Source of the DNA: Streptomyces sp. A2-16
Lineage (GTDB): Bacteria; Actinomycetota; Actinomycetes; Streptomycetales; Streptomycetaceae
Reading direction: 5' to 3'
Assembly: GCF_018128905.1 (NCBI RefSeq)
Contig: NZ_CP063808.1
Span: 8,184,001 to 8,248,000, forward strand
DNA length: 64,000 nt
Shown here: positions 1-7,623 of the stretch, piece after piece
Numbering within the stretch: position 1 is the stretch's first letter
How the letters are laid out: each line of letters begins with the position of its first letter
Notes under the pieces: generated by a model
What the model was told of the DNA's origin: nothing
The model's database searches: none
Seen by the model: only the letters and a program-made list of their open reading frames with translations
Made by a program: the position numbers and the translations under genes

Positions 1-1106
1 GAGAACAGCCCCTGCTGCCCGGGCTGGAACTGGCCGGTAGGCCGTTCCTCGCCGCGCAGTTTCGCCAGTTCTCGGAGCAGGCGTTCCTGTTCCGGGTCCA
101 GCTTGGTCGGGGTCTGGACCTCGACGTGGACGATGAGGTCGCCCCGGCCGCCGCCGCGCAGGTGGGTGACGCCCCGGTTGTGCAGCGGGATCGACTGGCC
201 GGACTGGGTACCGGGCCGGATGTCGACCTCCTCCATGCCGTCCAGCGTCTCCAGCGGAACCTTCGTGCCGAGGGACGCCGCCGTCATCGGGAGCGTGACC
301 GTGCAGTGCAGATCGTCGCCGCGCCGCTGGAACTGCGAGTGCGGGAGCTCGTGGATCTCGACGTACAGGTCACCGGCGGGACCGCCACCGGGGCCGACCT
401 CGCCCTCACCCGCGAGCTGGATCCGCGTGCCGTTGTCCACACCGGCCGGGATCTTCACGGTCAGCGTGCGGCGCGAGCGGACCCGGCCGTCGCCGGCGCA
501 CTCCGGGCACGGGGTCGGAACCACGGTGCCGAAACCCTGGCACTGCGGGCACGGGCGGGACGTCATGACCTGGCCCAGGAAGGACCGCGTCACCTGCGAC
601 ACCTCACCGCGCCCGCGGCACATGTCGCACGTCTGCGCGGAGGTGCCCGGCGCCGCGCCCTCACCACTGCAGGTGGTGCAGACGATCGCCGTGTCGACCT
701 GGATGTCCTTCGTCGTGCCGAAGGCCGCCTCGTCGAGCTCGATCTCCAGACGGATCATCGCGTCCTGGCCGCGGCGGGTGCGCGAGCGCGGACCCCGCTG
801 CGAGGCCGTACCGAAGAACGCGTCCATGATGTCCGAGAAGTTCCCGAACCCACCGGCCCCGAAGCCGCCCGCGCCACCGCCGCCGGCCTGCGAGAGCGGG
901 TCGCCGCCGAGGTCGTAGACCTGCTTCTTCTGCGGGTCCGACAACACCTCGTAAGCGGCGTTGATCTCCTTGAACCGCTCCTGGGTCTTCGGATCCGGGT
1001 TGACGTCCGGGTGCAGCTCGCGCGCGAGCCGACGGAACGCCTTCTTGATCTCATCCTGCGACGCGTCGCGGCGCACGCCGAGAACGGCGTAGTAGTCCGT
1101 GGCCAC
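1..1106 (-). CDS. dnaJ: Chaperone DnaJ, type I (3' end cut by window edge)
   Basis: Co-chaperone that delivers unfolded clients to DnaK and stimulates its ATPase. About 368 codons are visible, nearly the usual length. The N-terminus is a J domain with the HPD motif (ELHPDVN), followed by a Gly/Phe-rich stretch. A full zinc-binding region has four CxxCxGxG repeats (CTTCSGEG, CDMCRGRG, CPQCQGFG, CPECAGDG), then the C-terminal substrate domains. The GTG start at 1106 abuts the last base of the hrcA stop codon, so the two genes are very probably one heat-shock transcript controlled by the upstream CIRCE. The last residues lie outside the window. Streptomyces carry two dnaJ genes; linkage to hrcA rather than dnaK-grpE suggests this is dnaJ2. 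Confidence 0.96.
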   Translation of the reverse strand, partial: MATDYYAVLGVRRDASQDEIKKAFRRLARELHPDVNPDPKTQERFKEINAAYEVLSDPQKKQVYDLGGDPLSQAGGGGAGGFGAGGFGNFSDIMDAFFGTASQRGPRSRTRRGQDAMIRLEIELDEAAFGTTKDIQVDTAIVCTTCSGEGAAPGTSAQTCDMCRGRGEVSQVTRSFLGQVMTSRPCPQCQGFGTVVPTPCPECAGDGRVRSRRTLTVKIPAGVDNGTRIQLAGEGEVGPGGGPAGDLYVEIHELPHSQFQRRGDDLHCTVTLPMTAASLGTKVPLETLDGMEEVDIRPGTQSGQSIPLHNRGVTHLRGGGRGDLIVHVEVQTPTKLDPEQERLLRELAKLRGEERPTGQFQPGQQGLF

Positions 1107-2123
1107 TTACGACTCCGCCAGGATCTGTCCGACGTACCGTGCCACTGCGCGTACCGCTCCCATCGTTCCCGGGTAATCCATGCGGGTCGGTCCGACCACG
1201 CCGAGCTTGGCGACTGCCTCGCCGCCCGAACCGTAGCCGACCGACACCACCGAAGTGGAGTTGAGTCCCTCGTAGGCGTTCTCATGACCAATACGTACGG
1301 TCATGCCCGAATCCCCGGCCTCACCAAGGAGTTTGAGGAGAACGACCTGCTCCTCGAGGGCCTCCAGGACGGGCCGGATCGTGAGGGGAAAGTCATGTCC
1401 GAAGCGGGTGAGATTGGCGGTGCCGCCGATCATCAGCCGCTCCTCGTTCTCCTCGACGAGCGTCTCCAGGAGAGTGGAGAGCACTGTGGTGACCGTACCC
1501 CGGTCCTCGACGTCGAAGCCTTCGGGCAGGTCCTCGACCAGCCTCGGCACATCGGCGAACCGCCGTCCCGCGACGCGGCTGTTGAGCCGCGCCCGCAGAT
1601 CGGCGAGCGAGGCCTCCCCGAAGGGCGCCGGGCAGTCGACCATGCGCTGCTCGACCCGGCCGGTGTCCGTGATCAGCACGAGCATCACGCGCGCCGGGGC
1701 GAGCGAGAGCAGCTCCACGTGCCGCACGGTCGAGCGGGTGAGGGACGGGTACTGCACGACGGCGACCTGCCGCGTCAGCTGCGCGAGCAGCCGCACGGTT
1801 CGGGCCACGACGTCGTCGAGGTCCACGGCGCCGTCGAGGAAGTTCTGGATCGCGCGCCGCTCGGGCGCGGTCATCGGCTTGACGCCCGCCAGTTTGTCGA
1901 CGAACAGCCGGTAGCCCTTGTCGGTCGGGATCCGCCCGGCGCTGGTGTGCGGCTGGGCGATGAAGCCCTCGTCCTCCAGGACCGCCATGTCGTTGCGGAC
2001 GGTCGCCGGGGAGACGCCGAGGTTGTGCCGCTCGGTCAGGGCCTTCGACCCGACCGGCTCCTCGGTGCCGACGTAGTCCTGGACGATCGCGCGCAACACC
2101 TGAAGCCTGCGTTCACTCAGCAT
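1107..2123 (-). CDS. hrcA: Heat-inducible transcription repressor HrcA
   Basis: Repressor of class I heat-shock operons through CIRCE elements; it needs GroEL/S to stay active. The protein has 338 residues, as expected. An N-terminal winged helix begins MLSERRLQVLRAI and includes the recognition helix region NLGVSPATVRNDMAVLEDEGF. A central GAF-like dimerisation domain and the family C-terminus (ending ARYVGQILAES) follow. The ATG at 2123 is chosen over frame extensions upstream because it gives the family N-terminus and leaves the CIRCE in the 5' region. It is followed directly by dnaJ with no intergenic gap, so it should autoregulate itself and dnaJ. Confidence 0.97.
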   Translation of the reverse strand: MLSERRLQVLRAIVQDYVGTEEPVGSKALTERHNLGVSPATVRNDMAVLEDEGFIAQPHTSAGRIPTDKGYRLFVDKLAGVKPMTAPERRAIQNFLDGAVDLDDVVARTVRLLAQLTRQVAVVQYPSLTRSTVRHVELLSLAPARVMLVLITDTGRVEQRMVDCPAPFGEASLADLRARLNSRVAGRRFADVPRLVEDLPEGFDVEDRGTVTTVLSTLLETLVEENEERLMIGGTANLTRFGHDFPLTIRPVLEALEEQVVLLKLLGEAGDSGMTVRIGHENAYEGLNSTSVVSVGYGSGGEAVAKLGVVGPTRMDYPGTMGAVRAVARYVGQILAES

Positions 2124-2162
2124 CGCGCACACCTCCAGAGGTCGTTCCCTTGGCACCTTCGC

Positions 2163-2189
2163 CTGGCACTCTGTCCGCCCGAGTGCCAA
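2163..2189 (-). promoter_or_regulatory. CIRCE operator upstream of hrcA-dnaJ
   Basis: Inverted repeat TTGGCACTC-N9-GAGTGCCAG, read on the minus strand, with 9-bp arms at 2163-2171 and 2181-2189. It matches the CIRCE consensus (TTAGCACTC-N9-GAGTGCTAA) in layout and all but a few bases. It lies 40 bp upstream of the hrcA start, where HrcA would block transcription. Confidence 0.95.
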
Positions 2190-2262
2190 CGCTCCCCGGC
2201 CAGTGTACGGCGGTGGGGTACTCCTCGGGCAAGGCTGGTCCTGGCGTGACGGGTTGTACGGC

Positions 2263-2268
2263 TAGCGT
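2263..2268 (+). promoter_or_regulatory. Candidate -10 box of a leaderless start
   Basis: TAGCGT lies exactly 6 nt before the ATG at 2275 and no Shine-Dalgarno sequence is visible. This is the spacing expected if transcription starts at the A of the start codon. No convincing -35 was found. Inference only. Confidence 0.4.
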
Positions 2269-2274
2269 CGCGGT

Positions 2275-3003
2275 ATGACGGTGACTTGGGAAGAGCTCGG
2301 GTGGGAGCGGGTCGCGACCGGGGTGGGGCGGTGCCGGCTGCCCGGCTGGGACTGCACGGCGGGCCTGGTGATCGGCGAGGGCACGGCCCTGTTGATCGAC
2401 GCGGGCTCCGGTCTCGCGGAGGGCGCCCGCCTGCGCGCACAGGCCGAGGAACTGGCCGGCCACCGTGTGACCCATCTCGCGTTGACCCACCCCCACTTCG
2501 ACCATGTCTTCGGTGCGGCGGCGTTCGCGGGGGCGGAGGTGTTCGGCGCCGTGGGTACGGAATCGGTGCTGGCGGGGCGGCTGGGCCGGGCGGAACTGCG
2601 GGCCGACGCGGTACGCAACGGGCTGGACCCGGCGGTCGCCGACGAGGCGGCGGACGCCCTGGTCTCCCCCCGGCACCACGTCTCCGGCGAGTGGACGCTC
2701 GACCTCGGCGGCGGCGGCCAGGTCCTGCTCGCCAACGTCGGCCCCGGCCACACGGCCCACGACCTCGCCGTCCTCGTGCCGGGCTCCCCCGAGGTCGTCT
2801 TCTGCGGCGACCTGGTCGAGGAGTCGGGCGAACCGCAGGCGGGCCCGGACGCGGTACCGGGCCACTGGCCCGCCGCGCTGGACCGCCTCCTCGACCTGGG
2901 CGGCGAGGACGCGCTGTACGTACCCGGTCACGGAGCGGTGGTGGACGCGGCGTTCGTACGGTCGCAGCGGGACGCGCTGGCGGCCCGCTTCGGCGTGTCG
3001 TGA
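2275..3003 (+). CDS. MBL-fold metallo-hydrolase
   Basis: A 242-residue metallo-beta-lactamase-fold hydrolase, probably cytoplasmic because no signal peptide is seen. The metal-binding signature is complete: HPHFDH near residue 72, a later GHT(A)HD histidine, the FCGDLVEE aspartate and the C-terminal YVPGHG histidine. The substrate cannot be told from sequence; the superfamily includes glyoxalase II, lactonases and RNases, but this short single-domain form is an ordinary MBL hydrolase. It is transcribed divergently from hrcA. Only 34 bp separate its stop from the DUF3097 gene on the same strand, so the two may be co-transcribed. Confidence 0.88.
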   Translation: MTVTWEELGWERVATGVGRCRLPGWDCTAGLVIGEGTALLIDAGSGLAEGARLRAQAEELAGHRVTHLALTHPHFDHVFGAAAFAGAEVFGAVGTESVLAGRLGRAELRADAVRNGLDPAVADEAADALVSPRHHVSGEWTLDLGGGGQVLLANVGPGHTAHDLAVLVPGSPEVVFCGDLVEESGEPQAGPDAVPGHWPAALDRLLDLGGEDALYVPGHGAVVDAAFVRSQRDALAARFGVS

Positions 3004-3024
3004 GGAGTCCCGTGCGGCTTCTCC

Positions 3025-3030
3025 TATCGT
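3025..3030 (+). promoter_or_regulatory. Candidate -10 box of DUF3097 gene
   Basis: TATCGT lies 7 nt before the ATG at 3038, with no ribosome binding site between. It may drive a leaderless transcript separate from the MBL gene. Inference from spacing only. Confidence 0.3.
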
Positions 3031-3037
3031 CATCCGA

Positions 3038-3844
3038 ATGCGCCAGTACTCCGCCGACCTGACCCCTCCGTGGAAGAAGCCCCGGCCGGTGCCGGAGGTG
3101 CCCGCCGAGCCCGGCCTGGTGGTCGAGGAGCCCGGCACCGGCTTCTGCGGCGCGGTGATTCGCTGCGAGGCGGGAACAGTGACTCTGGAGGACCGCTTCG
3201 GCAAGCACCGGGTGTTCCCGCTGGAGCCGCGCGGCTTCCTCCTGGAGGGCCGGGTGGTGACGCTGGTGCGACCCGCGGCCACGGCTCCCGTACGGCCCTC
3301 CCGCACCGCCTCCGGCTCGGTGGCCGTGCCCGGCGCACGCGCGCGCGTGGCCCGCGCCGGCCGTATCTACGTCGAGGGCCGCCACGACGCGGAACTGGTG
3401 GAGAAGGTCTGGGGCGACGACCTGCGCATCGAGGGCGTGGTCGTGGAGTACCTGGAGGGCGTGGACGACCTGCCGGCGATCGTGGCCGAGTTCGCCCCCG
3501 GGCCGGACGCCCGCCTGGGAGTACTCGTGGACCACCTGGTGCCGGGCAGCAAGGAGTCCCGTATCGCCGCGTCGGTGACCAGCGAACACGCCCTGGTGGT
3601 CGGCCACCCGTACATCGACATCTGGGAGGCGGTGAAGCCGTCGTCCCTGGGCATCGAGGCGTGGCCCCGGGTACCGCACGGCCAGGACTGGAAGACGGGC
3701 GTGTGCAGGGCGCTGGGCTGGCCGTCGGAGAACACGGGCGCGGTGTGGCAGGCGATCCTGAAGCGGGTGAACTCCTACAAGGACCTGGAGCCGGAGCTGC
3801 TGGGGCGAGTGGAGGAACTGATCGACTTCGTCACGGCTCAGTGA
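3038..3844 (+). CDS. DUF3097 family protein
   Basis: A 268-residue soluble protein whose length and motifs fit the actinobacterial DUF3097 family, recalled rather than searched. The N-terminus (MRQYSADLTPPWKK) is typical. The central part has an acidic, well-ordered block (IYVEGRHDAELVEKVWGDDL) and the C-terminal half has LVDHLVPGSKES and a Trp-rich GLWK-like segment (KTGVCRALGWP). The IYVEG-HDAELVEKVWG segment resembles a TOPRIM-type glutamate strand, which would fit a nucleic-acid enzyme, but this is a guess. The function is unknown. It converges on hemW. Confidence 0.8.
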   Translation: MRQYSADLTPPWKKPRPVPEVPAEPGLVVEEPGTGFCGAVIRCEAGTVTLEDRFGKHRVFPLEPRGFLLEGRVVTLVRPAATAPVRPSRTASGSVAVPGARARVARAGRIYVEGRHDAELVEKVWGDDLRIEGVVVEYLEGVDDLPAIVAEFAPGPDARLGVLVDHLVPGSKESRIAASVTSEHALVVGHPYIDIWEAVKPSSLGIEAWPRVPHGQDWKTGVCRALGWPSENTGAVWQAILKRVNSYKDLEPELLGRVEELIDFVTAQ

Positions 3845-3852
3845 AACCCACC

Positions 3853-3876
3853 CAGGGGCGCGGGGAACTGCGCGAC
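3853..3876 (+). repeat. 24-bp dispersed intergenic element, copy 1
   Basis: A 24-bp sequence (starting CAGGGGCGCGGGG) begins 8 bp after the DUF3097 stop, between convergent genes. An identical 24-bp copy lies at 12321-12344 in the same setting. It contains GCGCGGGGAACTGCGCG, whose CGCG/CGCG ends could form a small hairpin. Confidence 0.85.
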
Positions 3877-3932
3877 AAGCCACGAACGAACTCGCGGCCG
3901 CCGGACGACACCGCCCCCACCCCCTCGGGCCC

Positions 3933-5165
3933 TCAGTCCACCAGGTCCCGAACCACCGCGTCCGCCAGCAACCGTCCGCGAAGCGTCAGCACGGCCCGCC
4001 CCTCCTCATAGGGCCGGGCTTCCAGCAGCCCCTCCCCCAGCGCCCGCCGAGAAGCGCTCAGCCCCTCCTCCCGCAGCAGCGACAGCGGCACCCCCTCCCG
4101 CAGCCGCAGCTCCAGCAGGATCCGCTCCACGCGCCGGTCCTCGTCGGACAGCAGCTCCCGCCCGGCCCCCGGCGACCTCCCGGCCGCCAGCGCCGCCGCG
4201 TACGCGCCCGGGTGCTTGACGTTCCACCAGCGCACCCCGCCCACGTGCGAGTGCGCTCCGGGGCCCGCGCCCCACCAGTCGGCGCCCCGCCAGTACAGCT
4301 CGTTGTGCAGGCAGCGGCCCGCCTCCGAGGTGGCCCAGTTCGACACCTCGTACCAGTCGAACCCCGCGTCGGCGAGCACGGAGTCCGCGATCAGGTACCG
4401 GTCCGCGTGCACGTCGTCGTCGGTCATCGGCACCTCGCCCCGCCGGATCCGCCGGGCCAGCTGGGTGCCCTCCTCGACGATCAGCGCGTACGCCGACACG
4501 TGATCCGGTCCGGCCCCGATCGCCGCCTCCAGGGACGCCCGCCAGTCGTCGTCGGTCTCCCCGGGGGTGCCGTAGATCAGATCCAGGTTCACGTGGTCGA
4601 ACCCCGCCGCCCTGGCCTCCGCCACGCACGCCTCCGGCCGGCCCGGTGTGTGCGTGCGGTCCAGCACCTTCAACACGTGCTGCTTGGCGCTCTGCATCCC
4701 GAAGGACACCCGGTTGAAGCCGCCCTCCCGCAGCGCGGCCAGATACGCCGGGTCCACCGACTCCGGGTTCGCCTCGGTCGTCACCTCCGCGTCCGCGGCC
4801 AGGCCGAACTCGTCGCGGATCGCGGAGAGCATCCGTACGAGATCGTCCGCGGCCAGCAGTGTCGGCGTACCGCCGCCGACGAACACCGTGCGGACCGGGC
4901 GCGGGTCGTCGCCGAGGACCTTGCGCGCCAGGCGGATCTCGTCGATCAGGGTGTCCGCGTAGTTGTCGCGGGAGGCCAGCACTCCGCCCGAACCGCGCAG
5001 CTCGGTCGCGGTGTAGGTGTTGAAGTCGCAGTAGCCGCAGCGGGTCGCGCAGTACGGGACGTGCAGGTAGAAGCCGAGGGGGCGGTCGGCGGACCCGGCG
5101 AGCGCGGACGCGGGGAGCGAGCCGTCGTCGGGGACGGGGTCGCCGTCGGGGAGTGCGGAAGGCAT
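3933..5165 (-). CDS. hemW: Radical SAM heme chaperone HemW-like
   Basis: Radical SAM protein of the HemN/HemW family, 410 residues. The cluster motif is YCATRCGYC (C-x3-C-x2-C) in LHVPYCATRCGYCDFNTY near residue 40, followed by the GGGTPTLL motif and the HemW C-terminal domain. True HemN has an extra N-terminal extension that is absent here, so HemW (heme insertion chaperone) is more likely than coproporphyrinogen dehydrogenase, although the family is often annotated as the latter. The ATG at 5165 is preceded by GGAGGAC at correct spacing, which decides against the ATG nine bases upstream. Confidence 0.9.
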   Translation of the reverse strand: MPSALPDGDPVPDDGSLPASALAGSADRPLGFYLHVPYCATRCGYCDFNTYTATELRGSGGVLASRDNYADTLIDEIRLARKVLGDDPRPVRTVFVGGGTPTLLAADDLVRMLSAIRDEFGLAADAEVTTEANPESVDPAYLAALREGGFNRVSFGMQSAKQHVLKVLDRTHTPGRPEACVAEARAAGFDHVNLDLIYGTPGETDDDWRASLEAAIGAGPDHVSAYALIVEEGTQLARRIRRGEVPMTDDDVHADRYLIADSVLADAGFDWYEVSNWATSEAGRCLHNELYWRGADWWGAGPGAHSHVGGVRWWNVKHPGAYAAALAAGRSPGAGRELLSDEDRRVERILLELRLREGVPLSLLREEGLSASRRALGEGLLEARPYEEGRAVLTLRGRLLADAVVRDLVD

Positions 5166-5196
5166 GTCCTCCATTGTCCAGCACCCCGGCGGACGC

Positions 5197-7521
5197 CTAC
5201 TCCGCCTGCAGGACCAGCAGCGCCAGATCGTCATCCGGGGGCCGCGCCCCGAACTCGTGGACCAGCCGTTTGATCCGCTCCGCGATCAGCTCGGCGTCCA
5301 GTCCCGCGCACCCGGCGAGCGCCTCCGCGAGCCCGTCCTCGTCGTCGAACTGCCGGGGCCCGCTGCGCCGCTCGGTCACCCCGTCGGTGACGCACAGCAG
5401 ACTGTCGCCGGGCCGCAGCTCGAAGGTCTCACTGGTGTACGTCTCGTCCTCGACGACTCCGAGCAGGGTCTGCGGCCGGGCGGCCGTACGGACCTGGCCG
5501 CCCGCCCCGAGCAGCAGCGGCAACGGATGTCCGGCGGAGGCGAGGGTGCAGCGCACTCCGCCGTCGAAGGGCGCGAGCTCGCCGTACAGGAGGGACAGGA
5601 AGCGGGTCTGCGGGCCGTCGCCGGGGTTCATGGGGCGCCCGCCCGCGGTCGCCAGGGCCCGGGCCGCCGCGTCAGCGGCCTCCGTGGCGTCGTCGAGGAG
5701 CAGCTGGTTGAGGCGGTCGAGGACGTCGGCGACGCGGTAGCCCTCGCGGGCCAGCAGCCGGAGCCAGGGCCGGGCCAGCCCGATCACCACGGCCGCCTCG
5801 GGGCCCTTGCCCTGGACGTCGCCGACGGCGAAGCACCAGCGGCCGTCGCCGGCCGGGAAGAGGTCGTAGAAGTCGCCGCTGGGTCCGCCCTTGTCGCACG
5901 GCTCGTACACCAGGGCGCTGCGCACCCCGGGGATCTCGGCGACCGCGCCGGGCAGCAGGCCGCGCTGGAGCACCGCGCTGATGGTGGCCTGGCGCGCGTA
6001 CTGGCGGGCCGCGCCGATGGCGAGCGCCACCCGGCGGCTGAGGTCCTCGACGAGCCCGGTGACCTCGTCGGGGAAGGAGACCAGCCCGGCCCGGCCGATG
6101 ACCAGGGTGCCCAGCGGGCGGCCGCCCGCGGTGAGGCGGTAGGCGAGCGCCGAGCCGTGTGTTCCGTGCGGGCCCAGTGCCTCGCCGGGCCAGGGGAACG
6201 GCAGCGGGCCGGCGTGGTCCGGTCCCGGCAGGCCGGGCGGTTCCTTCTCCAGGGCCCGCCGCAGGCTCTCGATCCGGTTCTCCGAGCAGTGCCAGACCCG
6301 GGCCAGCCGGGGCCCGGACAGGCCCGCCTCGCCCCAGGCCGTCCCGCTCCCGGTCTCACCCGCGCGCGGGGATCCCCAGCGTCCGGCGACCTCGTCCTCC
6401 AGCCACACCGCGCACCAGTCGGCCAGCCGCGGCACGATCAGCTGGCCGGCGAGCGCGGCGACCAGGTTCTCGTCGAGCTGCCCGGCGAGCAGGTCGGAGG
6501 CCTCGGCGAGGAAGGACAGGGCACCGCGGTTGAGCCAGTCCCGGTCGAGCTCGCCACGGGAGACGGGGCGGACCGTGTGGGCCGGCTCGTCGCGGGACAT
6601 GGGCCGGACCGTGTGCGCCGACTCATCGCGGGAAATGGGCCGGACCGTGTGCGCCGACTCGTCGCCGTGGACCGGCGGGGCCGTGTGCCCCTGCTCTGCT
6701 CGGTACACGGGCGGGTGCGTGTCCCCCGGCTCGCCGCCGTGGACCGGCGAGGCCGTGTGTCCCTGCTCTGCGCGATGCACGGGCGGGTGCGTGTTCTCCG
6801 GCTCGCTGCGGGAGACCGGTGAGGCCGTGTGCCCCGGCTCGCCGCGGGACACGGGTGCGAGCGGGTCCTGGGCCCGGGGCGGGGGCTGGGGCGGTTCCGG
6901 GGGCTGGGGCGGTACCGGGGGCTGGGGCGGTACCGGGGCGAGTATCCCGGCGACCCGCAGCCCCCGCTCGTGGGCGTCGTCCCCGGCGTACGCCCGGATT
7001 CCGTCGAGGGCCTCCTTCCCGCCGGCCGGCAGCCGCGCCCACACGGTCTTGGAGCCGGTGCGGTAGGTGATGCCCCAGGCCTCCGCGAGGGCAGCGACCA
7101 GGCGCAGTCCGCGCCCGTACTCCGGTGTGCCGTACGAGGGTTCGGCGTCACCGTCGCGAGGGGCGCGCGAGGGGTGGCGGTCCAGGACCTCGACGACGAG
7201 GGCACCGGTGTGCGCCTCCAGGCGGCAGCTCACCTCGACGTCGGTGCCCGCGTGCACGACGGCGTTGGTGACGAGCTCGCTGACGACGACCACGGCGTCG
7301 TCGGCCTGCCGGTCGGTGAGGAACTCGGTACCGGGCAGGGCCAGTTCCGCCCATTCGGCGAACGCCGCCCGTAACAGGGCCCGGGCCGCGCCCGGGGCGT
7401 GCGGAGCGCCGGGGAGGGTGGCGTGGGTGTGCGCCGGGGCGTGCGGGAGCACACCGTCGCCGCGCAGGGGCGCGGCGGGCGCACGGGCAACGGACTCCCG
7501 TTGCACAGGAATGGCCCCCAT
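5197..7521 (-). CDS. SpoIIE-family PP2C phosphatase with anti-sigma-type ATPase domain
   Basis: A 774-residue multidomain signalling protein. Residues 40-170 form an HATPase_c/RsbW-like domain (VVVSELVTNAVVHAG, GRGLRLVAALAEAWG). A proline-rich stretch and eight 12-residue tandem repeats (about residues 230-325) follow, then a GAF-like sensor region and a C-terminal SpoIIE/PP2C phosphatase with metal ligands in GGPSGDFYDLF and VGDVQGKG. The architecture suggests control of an anti-sigma-factor antagonist by opposing kinase and phosphatase activities. The ATG at 7521 has GGGGAG about 7 nt upstream; the GTG 33 bp further up has none. It is divergent from the poly-HAMP kinase, sharing about 100 bp of promoter region. 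No transmembrane segment is seen. Confidence 0.92.
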   Translation of the reverse strand: MGAIPVQRESVARAPAAPLRGDGVLPHAPAHTHATLPGAPHAPGAARALLRAAFAEWAELALPGTEFLTDRQADDAVVVVSELVTNAVVHAGTDVEVSCRLEAHTGALVVEVLDRHPSRAPRDGDAEPSYGTPEYGRGLRLVAALAEAWGITYRTGSKTVWARLPAGGKEALDGIRAYAGDDAHERGLRVAGILAPVPPQPPVPPQPPEPPQPPPRAQDPLAPVSRGEPGHTASPVSRSEPENTHPPVHRAEQGHTASPVHGGEPGDTHPPVYRAEQGHTAPPVHGDESAHTVRPISRDESAHTVRPMSRDEPAHTVRPVSRGELDRDWLNRGALSFLAEASDLLAGQLDENLVAALAGQLIVPRLADWCAVWLEDEVAGRWGSPRAGETGSGTAWGEAGLSGPRLARVWHCSENRIESLRRALEKEPPGLPGPDHAGPLPFPWPGEALGPHGTHGSALAYRLTAGGRPLGTLVIGRAGLVSFPDEVTGLVEDLSRRVALAIGAARQYARQATISAVLQRGLLPGAVAEIPGVRSALVYEPCDKGGPSGDFYDLFPAGDGRWCFAVGDVQGKGPEAAVVIGLARPWLRLLAREGYRVADVLDRLNQLLLDDATEAADAAARALATAGGRPMNPGDGPQTRFLSLLYGELAPFDGGVRCTLASAGHPLPLLLGAGGQVRTAARPQTLLGVVEDETYTSETFELRPGDSLLCVTDGVTERRSGPRQFDDEDGLAEALAGCAGLDAELIAERIKRLVHEFGARPPDDDLALLVLQAE
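6547..6834 (-). repeat. Eight 36-bp tandem repeats inside the SpoIIE-type gene
   Basis: Eight contiguous units encode a 12-residue motif with consensus (G/A)HTxxPVxRxE(P/Q/S), for example GHTASPVSRSEP and AHTVRPMSRDEP. The three units nearest the C-terminal side (6547-6654) are the most alike. Units with GHT..P alternate with units containing (N/D)THPPV, implying an older duplication of a pair. The repeats lie between the ATPase and the sensor/phosphatase parts. Confidence 0.93.
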
Positions 7522-7623
7522 GTCCGTCTCCCCGAGCAGTTCGGACGAATACACCTCAGTCGATGCGGACAGAGTGACAGACTGGCCACGCCCATAAGCG
7601 CCGAGTTACCGAAGTGGGCCGCC

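Noticed and set aside
126..2249. Long open plus-strand frame of about 700 codons opposite dnaJ-hrcA
   Set aside because: Arg/Ala/Val-rich product from the opposite strand of two well-supported genes; open only because of high third-position GC.
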